Source: Xanthobacteraceae bacterium
GTDB lineage: Bacteria > Pseudomonadota > Alphaproteobacteria > Rhizobiales > Xanthobacteraceae
Direction: 5' to 3'
DNA length: 39,841 nucleotides
Assembly (NCBI GenBank): GCA_030038995.1
Contig: JASHQS010000047.1
Location: forward strand, 1-39,841
In this document: positions 24,804 through 33,188 of the stretch, in pieces
Layout of the letters: the number at the start of each line of letters is the position of its first letter
Position numbering within the stretch: the first letter of the stretch is position 1
Translations under genes and position numbers: made by a program
The notes under the pieces: model-generated
The model's database searches: none
Seen by the model: only the letters and a program-made list of their open reading frames with translations
Told to the model about the DNA's origin: nothing

Positions 24804-25951
24804 CGCGGTTCATGGGCAAAAATCAAAAACTGCAATTGAGTGGTTTCATGGAATCGGTCGTCTAGCGCTTCCGCCAAATTTGCGAGATCGTCTTTTGGCA
24901 ATAGAGAGGCCATTTCAAGCGTCGGCTCCTCAAATTCTATCTCACGATATGAAAGAGAATTTTTCAGAATTGTATCATAATGACGAAGCGCGGCTCGCTC
25001 GATGGCAGCAAATGCTCTTGTCGTTTGCTTGTTCTTCGGTGCATGGCGTTTGAACGTGCTTAGATTGCTCTGAACAAGCGCCGTCCTGAAAAGACCGCGC
25101 AAGAAATTTCCATATTCTGGATCAATACCCTCCATAAATCGACGCACGATTTCATGCTGAGCGAAGGCATGAATCGATGAAGAGTTATCGAGTGTGGTTT
25201 TTTGCGGTGAAGGCCGAGATGATTTAACCCTGCCACCAACGTACCCATCGTTATCATATTGCACGATTGCAGTAAAAATTTCATTCCTGCCAAATCCGGC
25301 AACAACATAACCGCTTGATAACGGTGAAAAATAATCCGCCATCAGAGATCTAGCTGCAAATTCAACCGCGGCATTCCATAATTTTTTGTTCTTGGAATCA
25401 ACAAATTGAGATGCGGCAGCGTCAAGTGCATTAGAGTATTCATTGATAACCTTCTTGAACCATGAGTCTGACATTAATCTCCCGCGATGTGAGAGGAAGT
25501 CATTCCACCGGCGCAATCCATTCAAGAACAGATCATCATACTGTGATGAATTTAATGTGATGCTCTTTTGATGCGCCTCAATTATTGTTTCATCTTCTAC
25601 TCGCGAGAACATAGAATATTCAATGTTGAAAATGTTTTCGGCGATGTCTTTTTTGCGGACACCCCGAAAGCCACGTACGAACTTCGTAAAATCCTCGCCC
25701 CAGCGATCAATGGTGGGTTCGTGGCGGTCGCGTTTATTAGCGCGATACTGTTTTATGATCGTTTCCCACGGAAACCCCATGAACTCGGCATTCCCGTAGA
25801 CCATGATTCCGACAGGATGGACTTTCGACAGCGTGAAAATCTTGTTCACAGTGTCATAAGTTTTTTCGGGACTACCGGAGCCAACGGATACCTTGCTATC
25901 AGCGGCAAGCGCGACAGCATTCTTATTCAGAATGGCGACCTCAGCGGTCAT
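24755..25951 (-). CDS. Uncharacterised Ntn-hydrolase-like protein (proteasome-beta-like N-terminus)
   Basis: A 398-residue protein without a signal peptide. It starts Met-Thr and continues AEVAILNKNAVALAADSK. Removal of Met would expose Thr1, and the Asp of AADS is then residue 17. Thr1 and Asp17 of proteasome beta subunits occupy the same places. A Lys at 36 (DTVNKIF) and a Gly at 52 after a hydrophobic strand (GIMVYG) can stand for proteasome Lys33 and Gly47, allowing a short insertion. The rest (about 120-398) is helical and unlike proteasome subunits. The start overlaps the preceding small gene by 11 bases. GC content is far below the surroundings. I cannot name a family; hydrolase activity (self-processed or exposed N-terminal Thr) is inference. 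It is not the bacterial HslV or Anbu protein as I know them. Confidence 0.75.
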   Translation of the reverse strand: MTAEVAILNKNAVALAADSKVSVGSGSPEKTYDTVNKIFTLSKVHPVGIMVYGNAEFMGFPWETIIKQYRANKRDRHEPTIDRWGEDFTKFVRGFRGVRKKDIAENIFNIEYSMFSRVEDETIIEAHQKSITLNSSQYDDLFLNGLRRWNDFLSHRGRLMSDSWFKKVINEYSNALDAAASQFVDSKNKKLWNAAVEFAARSLMADYFSPLSSGYVVAGFGRNEIFTAIVQYDNDGYVGGRVKSSRPSPQKTTLDNSSSIHAFAQHEIVRRFMEGIDPEYGNFLRGLFRTALVQSNLSTFKRHAPKNKQTTRAFAAIERAALRHYDTILKNSLSYREIEFEEPTLEMASLLPKDDLANLAEALDDRFHETTQLQFLIFAHEPRWFQASHMIRILEAVV

Positions 25952-26195
25952 TGGATTTCCACCGGGCCTTTGCGGCTCGGCGGGCAATCTCAGCGCGCCT
26001 CTGGCTGGATAACGTTGCGGCTCGCGCCTTGCCCCCCTTAAGCCCTCCCAGCCGCCCCAGCGCGACGGCTGCCGGATTCTTGCCCTGTTCGTCGGCCGAC
26101 AGCTCGCGGTAGTTGTCCTGCCCCGTGGCAATATCCACAATGGCCTTAGCGAACTGGTTCGGGTCGCTCGGGCGCTTTCTTGACCGGTCAGGCAT
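25941..26195 (-). CDS. Small basic protein with GGLKGG/ARW motif
   Basis: An 84-residue basic protein. The N-terminal third contains PNQFAKAIVDIATGQ, then a linker with NPAAVALGR, then GRLGGLKGGKARA and an arginine-rich helix RRAEIARRAAKARW. This C-terminal pattern is common in small uncharacterised bacterial proteins and resembles KGG-type repeats, suggesting nucleic-acid or protein contact, which is not established. It has native-like high GC, unlike the Ntn-like gene whose start it overlaps by 11 bases, so translation of the two is probably linked. The start at ATG 26195 has only a weak ribosome binding site. Confidence 0.7.
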   Translation of the reverse strand: MPDRSRKRPSDPNQFAKAIVDIATGQDNYRELSADEQGKNPAAVALGRLGGLKGGKARAATLSSQRRAEIARRAAKARWKSNDR

Positions 26196-26305
26196 ACCGC
26201 CAAGATGGCACGAGTCCCCCGCCTAAGGCTAGGGGGTGCGGCAAGTGGTCAAGGGTAACAATCATTGATGCGGACCCATTATCAAAAGCCGACGCGGCGG
26301 AAACG

Positions 26306-27658
<1,353 letters not shown>

Positions 27659-27854
27659 GGCGCTGTTCCTTGTTAGTTCGTCGGGCGGCACCAGTTCAAG
27701 ACATTCCGCCGGCCGCACCGATCCCCTTGATCTGACGAGAATCTTCTTCCGCTTTTTGTTTGGTTGGCGCGCGCGGCAATTGTGATACGCTGCCTTGATT
27801 CGCGTTTTTTCGCTGACGTACGGAGAGTGCGGACATTTTCGATTGTGGCAGCGA

Positions 27855-27952
27855 GCGTAGCAAGGGTGGGCAAAGGCGCGAAGCGCCGTGCCCACGTCAT
27901 CAATCTCGTCTGCAAACCGCGTGGGCTTCGCTGCGCTCAGCCCACCCTACGC
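27855..27952. repeat. Composite palindromic repeat (Bradyrhizobium-like intergenic element)
   Basis: Two hairpins stand in tandem. The first, 27866-27895, pairs GTGGGCA with TGCCCAC and GGCGC with GCGCC. The second, 27921-27945, pairs GTGGGCT with AGCCCAC. The outer ends GCGTAG (27855-27860) and CTACGC (27947-27952) are also complementary. Similar gggtgggcaaaggcgc elements are, to my knowledge, frequent between genes in Bradyrhizobium and relatives. The right end runs into the 3' end of the dehydrogenase gene and supplies its last codons and stop. Confidence 0.65.
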
Positions 27953-29163
27953 TTGCTTGGAGCGGGTTCCTCGCGTGGCACCTCGACTTGATGTTTGAGC
28001 GCGATCTCGCGTCGCCGCGCTGCAGATTCCTGAATGGCAAGCGCGACCTCGAGCGTTGCTTTGCCCCAATGACCATCGTGAATAGGCCGCCTACCATGAC
28101 GAACGGCATCGAGCATCTCGTCGAGAACCTGGTGCCTGCCAGGGACACTCGATCTACGCCCGATATTGATTTCATGCGCGCCCCATTGGTCGTACTGCAT
28201 CAGACCATCGGCGGTGGCGCGCAATTCCGCCTTTTCGCAGGTCGCGATGGCGATGCCGAAATGCGGCTGGTACGGCGGCAGTTCGGGTTGGCTCGAACCG
28301 TAAGCGAAAGTTTCGGTGCGGGCGCGCGTCTCGTCGGCGGTGTTCATCAGCGCGCGGCGGGCGGCGCCGTGGTCGAGCGTTTTCGACGCCCCGCGTTCGC
28401 TGACGTTGAAATGCCATTCGTCGGAATCAAAGTAGTCGTAACCGCTGTAGACCAGCGAGGCGGCAGCGCTGTTCTCGAATTGCAACAGCGCCGCGCAGCT
28501 TCCTTCGGTCGGCCGTGCCGGGTCGAGCACGGTCGTCTGCGCTCGCACGCTGCGGACAAGACCGCCACCGAGAAGACGCACAATATCGATCTGATGCGGG
28601 ACTTGATTAAACAGGATGCCGCCGCCTCTCGCGGTATCGAGCTCTTCCGGACGACGCGGGCGGTACAGAAAGTTGGTGTAGTTAAAACTATGAATCATTC
28701 CGAGTCGGCCCAGCGCGCCGCATGAGATCATCAGCCACATGGCGTGTATGGCAGGATCGAAGGAATGAGTATGTCCGACGATCAGATACGCCTTGCTGCG
28801 CTCGGCTGCGGCAATGATGGCGTCGCAGTCCGCGAGCGTGAGCGCCATCGGCTTTTCCAGAATGACGTGCTTGCCGTGCTCGGCGGCAAGGACGGCGTGG
28901 GCTGCGTGAAACTGATGCGGCGTGGCGATGTAGACCACCTCGACGGTCGGATCGGCGCACAAAGCGGCGATGTCGTCGCAGGCGTTGACGTTAAAATCGC
29001 GAGCGAATGCCGCGCGGGGGGCAGGATGTGGATCGGCCGCGGCCCGCAGTGTATAGCCGCCATGCGCTGCCGCCGCTTGCACCATCACGGCGCCCGCCAT
29101 GCCGAGCCCGGCGATGCCGAGACCGATGGGTGCCGGATCGGACGGCGACGGCATATCGGTCAC
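27937..29163 (-). CDS. Gfo/Idh/MocA family NAD(P)-dependent oxidoreductase (dihydrodiol dehydrogenase-like)
   Basis: A 408-residue oxidoreductase with an N-terminal Rossmann fold (GIAGLGMAGAVMVQ), the family Lys in ILEKPMAL, and a C-terminal alpha/beta substrate domain including GHTHSFDPA, NFLYRPRRPEELDT and FNQVPHQIDIVRLLGGG. These latter segments recall enzymes of the 4,5-dihydroxyphthalate dihydrodiol dehydrogenase group; that assignment is from memory of the family and is tentative. The start is the GTG at 29163, whose GTGA overlaps the stop of the Rieske gene; an ATG three codons on is possible. The last residues (RRVG) and stop come from a dispersed repeat. Coupling to a ferredoxin supports a role in oxidation of an aromatic or other diol. 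Confidence 0.87.
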   Translation of the reverse strand: MTDMPSPSDPAPIGLGIAGLGMAGAVMVQAAAAHGGYTLRAAADPHPAPRAAFARDFNVNACDDIAALCADPTVEVVYIATPHQFHAAHAVLAAEHGKHVILEKPMALTLADCDAIIAAAERSKAYLIVGHTHSFDPAIHAMWLMISCGALGRLGMIHSFNYTNFLYRPRRPEELDTARGGGILFNQVPHQIDIVRLLGGGLVRSVRAQTTVLDPARPTEGSCAALLQFENSAAASLVYSGYDYFDSDEWHFNVSERGASKTLDHGAARRALMNTADETRARTETFAYGSSQPELPPYQPHFGIAIATCEKAELRATADGLMQYDQWGAHEINIGRRSSVPGRHQVLDEMLDAVRHGRRPIHDGHWGKATLEVALAIQESAARRREIALKHQVEVPREEPAPSKRRVG

Positions 29164-29498
29164 GCCGGCTCGCCGGCGGCGTTGCGGTCGAGATCGACAA
29201 AGACGTCGTCGCCCTTAAGCTCCACCTTGTAGGTGCGCAGCGCCACCGAGGCTGGCGGCGCCTGCACCGCGCCGGTCGGCACGTGGAAGGCGCCGAAATG
29301 CAGGCAGCATTCGATGACGTCGCCATCGAGCATGCCCTCGGCAAGGCTCGCCGAGGCGTGGGTGCATTCGTCGTCGGTGACGTAGAACGTGCCGCCGATG
29401 TTGAACACCGCGAGCCTGCGGTCGCCGACTTCAAAGGCTTTGACGCTGTCGGGCGCGACCTCGGCCTGCGCGCAGACCCGAACCACCGATTCCGCCAT
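29160..29498 (-). CDS. Rieske [2Fe-2S] ferredoxin-like protein
   Basis: A 112-residue Rieske protein of the ring-hydroxylating dioxygenase ferredoxin type. The cluster ligands are Cys45 and His47 in CTHASASLAEG, and Cys64 and His67 in ECCLHFGAFH; Cys65 is an additional cysteine. It lacks a signal peptide and a catalytic oxygenase domain. It would pass electrons from a reductase to an oxygenase, but neither is in the window. Its stop overlaps the dehydrogenase start by four bases. The start at ATG 29498 is preceded by a purine-rich AAGGGGG sequence. It is divergent from the ABC transporter genes. Confidence 0.9.
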   Translation of the reverse strand: MAESVVRVCAQAEVAPDSVKAFEVGDRRLAVFNIGGTFYVTDDECTHASASLAEGMLDGDVIECCLHFGAFHVPTGAVQAPPASVALRTYKVELKGDDVFVDLDRNAAGEPA

Positions 29499-29726
29499 GG
29501 CATGCCCCCTTCGCTTCTTGCAGCCGCGGCGCGGCCGTCCCGCTGCTGCGACACCAAACCGCGCCGCGCGGCCGGCCCAGCCGGTCCTTATAGCGGCAGC
29601 CTGGATTTGCTTTCAATGACCGGGCGCGCCACGGCGCGCGAGTTGAGATCGGCCACGTTGCCCGGCACAATGCGCGGCAAGAGCGCCCCAAGGCCGGATC
29701 AATTGCCAAAACCTGACGCACGGCCA

Positions 29727-30605
29727 ATGAGCCAGACCGCTACGAAGAATCTGCGCGCCGTCGAACCCGTCTCGCCGACCGCGGCCGAGTCTCAGCGGGC
29801 TGCCGCCCGGCCGGCGATCCGCATCCATGACCTGCGCAAAAGCTTCGGCCAGTTCGTCGCCATCGACGGCGTTTCGCTCGACATCGGGCGCGGCGAGTTT
29901 TTCATGATCGTCGGTCCGTCCGGCTGCGGCAAGACCACGCTCTTGCGCATTCTCGCCGGGCTCGAGACCGCGAGTTCCGGCACCATCGAGATCGACACCC
30001 CGGCCGGCGCCGACCGGCCGGAAAACGCCATGGTGTTTCAGGGCGAATCGATCTTTCCCTGGATGACGGTGTGGAACAACGCAGCCTACGGGCTACGCAT
30101 GCGCAACGCGCCGGCGGCCGTCATCAAGGAGCGCGTCGGCCACTATCTCGACCGCACCGGGCTGACGCGCTTTGCCGATTATTATCCGCACCAGCTCTCC
30201 GGCGGCATGAAGCAGCGCGTCTCGATTGCGCGCGCCTTCGCCAACGATCCGGAAATCCTGCTGATGGACGAGCCGTTCTCGGCGCTCGACGCGCAGAACA
30301 AGCTCCTGTTGCAGGAGGAGCTTCTGCACATCTGGGACGAGCAGACAAAGACCGTGGTGTTCATCACCCACAGCGTCGACGAGGCGGTCTATCTCGGCGA
30401 TCGCATCATGGTGATGACGGCGCAGCCCGGCCGCGTCAAGGGCTTTGTCCGCGTACCGCTGCCGCGGCCGCGCGCCATCATCGAGCTGCAGAAGGCGCCG
30501 GAATTCGGCGAGCTCATACACCGCATCTGGTCGGAGCTGCGCGACGAGGTGCAGCGCGCCCGCGAGCAGGAAAACCAGGACGCCGCGCAGGACAAGCGAG
30601 GCTAG
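29727..30605 (+). CDS. ABC transporter ATP-binding protein (SsuB/TauB/NrtD family)
   Basis: A 292-residue nucleotide-binding subunit. Walker A is GPSGCGKTT, the Q-loop is VFQGESIFPWMTV, the signature is LSGGMKQRVSIARAF, Walker B is ILLMDEPFSALD and the H-loop is VFITHSVDEAVYLGDR. The SIFPWMTV and MTAQPGRV stretches place it with nitrate/sulfonate/taurine-type importers. A non-conserved N-terminal extension of about 35 residues precedes the domain. It is 17 bases upstream of the matching permease. No solute-binding gene of the SsuA/TauA kind adjoins, so the substrate is unknown. Confidence 0.93.
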   Translation: MSQTATKNLRAVEPVSPTAAESQRAAARPAIRIHDLRKSFGQFVAIDGVSLDIGRGEFFMIVGPSGCGKTTLLRILAGLETASSGTIEIDTPAGADRPENAMVFQGESIFPWMTVWNNAAYGLRMRNAPAAVIKERVGHYLDRTGLTRFADYYPHQLSGGMKQRVSIARAFANDPEILLMDEPFSALDAQNKLLLQEELLHIWDEQTKTVVFITHSVDEAVYLGDRIMVMTAQPGRVKGFVRVPLPRPRAIIELQKAPEFGELIHRIWSELRDEVQRAREQENQDAAQDKRG

Positions 30606-30622
30606 AAAGAAGGCCAGCCGTC

Positions 30623-31426
30623 ATGAGCACGCAAACCATCGTCGCCGCACCCGAGCAAAGCTTTACGCTGTCGGTGCGGGCCCGCGAGCGCCTCCTGGGC
30701 ATCGCCTCACCGATCGTGCTGCTCGCAGTATGGGAAATCGCGGCGCGGCTGCACTTCATCGACACGCGTTTCTTTCCGGCGCCATCGAGCGTGATCGCGG
30801 TGCTGATCGAGATGCTGCGCTCCGGCGAACTGATCACCAATACGCTCGTCAGCCTGCGCCGGCTCGCGCTCGGCGCGCTGATCGGCGGCGTGCCGGCGCT
30901 CATTCTCGGCATCGCCATGGGATTGAACCGCTGGGTCCGCGCCGTGTTCGATCCCTTGATCGCCGCGACCTATCCGATTCCGAAAAGCGCGATCCTGCCG
31001 CTCGCCTTGCTCATCTTCGGCCTCGGCGAAGGCTCGAAAATCTTCATGGTCGCGGTCGGCGTGTTCTTTCCGGTGGTCATCAACTCGACCACCGGCGTGC
31101 TCGGCATCGGCAGCATCTATCTCGACGTCGGCCGCAACTACAAAGCCAATCGCTGGAAGACGTTCTGGACCATCGCGCTGCCGGGCGCGCTGCCGGTGAT
31201 CATGAGCGGCTTCAAGCTCGGCATCGGCATCGGGCTTATTCTCATTGCGATCGCCGAAATGATCGGCGCCAAGAGCGGGCTGGGCTACATGATCTGGACC
31301 GCGTGGGAGACGTTTTCGGTCGAGCAGATGTATGTCGGCCTGTTCATGATCGCGATCATCGGCTTCGTGCTCACGGTGCTGCTCAACGAGCTTGAGCGCT
31401 TCATCATTCCGTGGAAAAGCGATTGA
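30623..31426 (+). CDS. ABC transporter permease (SsuC/TauC family)
   Basis: A 267-residue inner-membrane permease with about six membrane segments and the EAA-type coupling loop around YKANRWKTFWTIALPGALP. The N-terminal SPIVLLAVWEIAARL and the PTYPIPKS-like TYPIPKSAILPL segment are typical for nitrate/sulfonate/taurine importers. It starts at ATG 30623 shortly after the ATPase gene and should form the transmembrane dimer of that importer. A palindromic repeat separates it from the following oxidoreductase gene. Confidence 0.93.
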   Translation: MSTQTIVAAPEQSFTLSVRARERLLGIASPIVLLAVWEIAARLHFIDTRFFPAPSSVIAVLIEMLRSGELITNTLVSLRRLALGALIGGVPALILGIAMGLNRWVRAVFDPLIAATYPIPKSAILPLALLIFGLGEGSKIFMVAVGVFFPVVINSTTGVLGIGSIYLDVGRNYKANRWKTFWTIALPGALPVIMSGFKLGIGIGLILIAIAEMIGAKSGLGYMIWTAWETFSVEQMYVGLFMIAIIGFVLTVLLNELERFIIPWKSD

Positions 31427-31430
31427 GTCC

Positions 31431-31531
31431 GTCATTCCGGGGCCGAGCGAAGCGAGGAGCCCGGAATCCATAACCACCAACGCAGGGCTTATGGATTCCG
31501 GGCTCGCGCCTTCGGCGCGCCGCGGAATGAC
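31431..31531. repeat. Palindromic intergenic repeat (about 101 bases)
   Basis: The outer ends GTCATTCCG (31431-31439) and CGGAATGAC (31523-31531) are perfectly complementary, as are the inner 13-base arms CCCGGAATCCATA (31460-31472) and TATGGATTCCGGG (31490-31502). The sequence can fold into a long cruciform. Elements of this form are, to my knowledge, widely repeated in Bradyrhizobium-like genomes. It sits between co-directional genes and could act as an mRNA stabiliser or partial terminator. Confidence 0.8.
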
Positions 31532-31548
31532 GTGTTAAGGCAATCCGC

Positions 31549-32640
31549 ATGCAAATCCTGGTCATCGGCGCCGGCGTCATCGGGCTCGCGGTTGCGCGCG
31601 AAGCGGCGTTGCGCGGCCATGACGTGACCGTCGCCGAGGCGACCGGCGGCATCGCCAACGGCGTCTCCTCGCGCAACAGCGAGGTCATCCATGGCGGCCT
31701 CTACTATCCGACCGGGTCGAGCCGCGCCGTGCACTGCGTGCGCGGCCGGCGCATGCTGTACGACTTCTGCGCTTCGCACGGCGTGGCGCACAAAAAGTGC
31801 GGCAAGCTCGTGGTGGCGACCAACGCGGCCGAACTCGCCAAGGTCGCGAGCATCGCCGCGCAGGCTTTAGCCAACGGCGTGGAAAACACCGAAATCATCG
31901 GCGGCAATGCGGCGCGCGCCATGGAGCCGGAATTGTTCGCCGTCGGCGCGCTGTGGTCGCCGGAAACCGGCATCATTGACAGCCACGGTTTCATGCTGGC
32001 GCTGTGGGGCGAGCTGCAAGACCGCGGCGGCATGATCGCGTTCGCAACGCCGGTCGAGCGCATGGTCTACAAGGCGCCGCACTGGCACGTCGCGTTCGGC
32101 GGCCGCGATGCCGGCGTGATGGAATTCGACGCCGTGGTCAACGCCGCGGGGCTCGGCGCCCAGAAGCTGGCGCGCCGCATCGAAGGCTATCCGGCCGGCA
32201 AGGTGCCGCGCCTCGTGCTCGGCAAGGGCAATTATTTCGGCTTTGCCGGCCGGCCGGTATTTTCGCGGCTGATTTATCCGACGCCGGTCGACGGCGGGCT
32301 CGGCGTCCACGTCACGCTCGACCTCGCCGGCCGCATGCGCTTCGGCCCGGACGTCGAATGGATTGCGCAGGAGAACTACGCCATCGATCCACGCCGCGCC
32401 GAAAGTTTTTACGACCGCATCCGCGCCTATTGGCCGGGATTGCCGGACAATTCGCTGGTGCCGGATTATTGCGGCATCCGGCCGAAGCTCACGGGCCCCG
32501 GCGAGCCGGCCGCCGATTTTTTGATCGCCAGCGAAGCCACGCACGGCATGCCGCTTCTGGTCAACCTGTTCGGCATCGAATCGCCGGGGCTGACCGCGTC
32601 GCTGTCGCTTGCCGAGGAAGTCGTCGGCTACCTTGGCTGA
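31549..32640 (+). CDS. FAD-dependent oxidoreductase, L-2-hydroxyglutarate dehydrogenase (LhgO)-like
   Basis: A 363-residue DAO-fold flavoprotein. The dinucleotide motif is GAGVIGLAVAREAALRG (from residue 7), followed by SSRNSEVIHGGLYYPTGS, the segment typical of L-2-hydroxyglutarate dehydrogenases and related FAD oxidases. The C-terminal half has YCGIRPKLTGPGEPAADF and HLFGIESPGLT-like NLFGIESPGLTASL, which close the FAD site. The enzyme would oxidise a 2-hydroxy acid or a secondary amine; the exact substrate is not certain. It is followed 56 bases later by a RidA-family gene, a combination often seen in amine catabolism. Confidence 0.88.
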   Translation: MQILVIGAGVIGLAVAREAALRGHDVTVAEATGGIANGVSSRNSEVIHGGLYYPTGSSRAVHCVRGRRMLYDFCASHGVAHKKCGKLVVATNAAELAKVASIAAQALANGVENTEIIGGNAARAMEPELFAVGALWSPETGIIDSHGFMLALWGELQDRGGMIAFATPVERMVYKAPHWHVAFGGRDAGVMEFDAVVNAAGLGAQKLARRIEGYPAGKVPRLVLGKGNYFGFAGRPVFSRLIYPTPVDGGLGVHVTLDLAGRMRFGPDVEWIAQENYAIDPRRAESFYDRIRAYWPGLPDNSLVPDYCGIRPKLTGPGEPAADFLIASEATHGMPLLVNLFGIESPGLTASLSLAEEVVGYLG

Positions 32641-32696
32641 CTGCGCAAAGCGACAGGGCGCCTGCTATAGCCGAACGAACCTGAAAGGAGACCGAC

Positions 32697-33104
32697 ATGG
32701 CCGTTCATCGTCATCTCAATCCGCCCGCCATTCCGGCGCCGCGCGGCTATTCGCATGTTGTCGAGACCAAAGGGCCGAGCCGCACCATCTATCTGGCCGG
32801 CCAGCTCGGCATGACGCCGGACGGCAAGTTCGCCGGCCGCCCCGGCGACTTCCGCGCCCAGGCCACCCAGTGCTTCGAGAACATCAAGGCGGCGCTCGCC
32901 GCGGTCGGCGCCAGCTTCGAGCACGTGGTCAAGCTCAACAATTACCTGGTCGACATGGCGCACCTGCCGATCTATTTCGAGGTGCGCGACCGCTACGTCG
33001 ACACCAGCAATCCGCCGGCCTCGACCACGATCCAAATCTCGAAACTGGCGCGCCCTGATGCGCTGTACGAGGTCGAGGCGATCGCGGTAGTGCCGGAGCG
33101 ATAA
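32697..33104 (+). CDS. RidA/YjgF/Rid family protein lacking the canonical catalytic Arg
   Basis: A 135-residue protein of the trimeric Rid family. The fold is clear from SRTIYLAGQLGMTPDGKF, the HVVKLNNYLVDM strand and YEVEAIAVV at the end. In imine-deaminating RidA the C-terminal region holds PARxxV with the Arg that binds the substrate carboxylate. Here it reads NPPASTTIQI, so that Arg is absent. It therefore belongs to one of the Rid groups without proven 2-aminoacrylate deaminase activity. AAGGAG precedes the ATG at the usual distance. It lies between the FAD oxidoreductase and the TRAP receptor. Confidence 0.9.
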   Translation: MAVHRHLNPPAIPAPRGYSHVVETKGPSRTIYLAGQLGMTPDGKFAGRPGDFRAQATQCFENIKAALAAVGASFEHVVKLNNYLVDMAHLPIYFEVRDRYVDTSNPPASTTIQISKLARPDALYEVEAIAVVPER

Positions 33105-33188
33105 ATTCAACCTCTCGGCGGCCTGTGCATTCGAGTGCGTCAGGCTAAGATGATCGCGGTGACTGCCTTTGGGCGGTGGGAGGAAACC

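Noticed and set aside
27855..27952. Rho-independent terminator for the aminotransferase or dehydrogenase
   Set aside because: The hairpins lack a T-run and match a repeat element. Some termination effect is possible but not supported.
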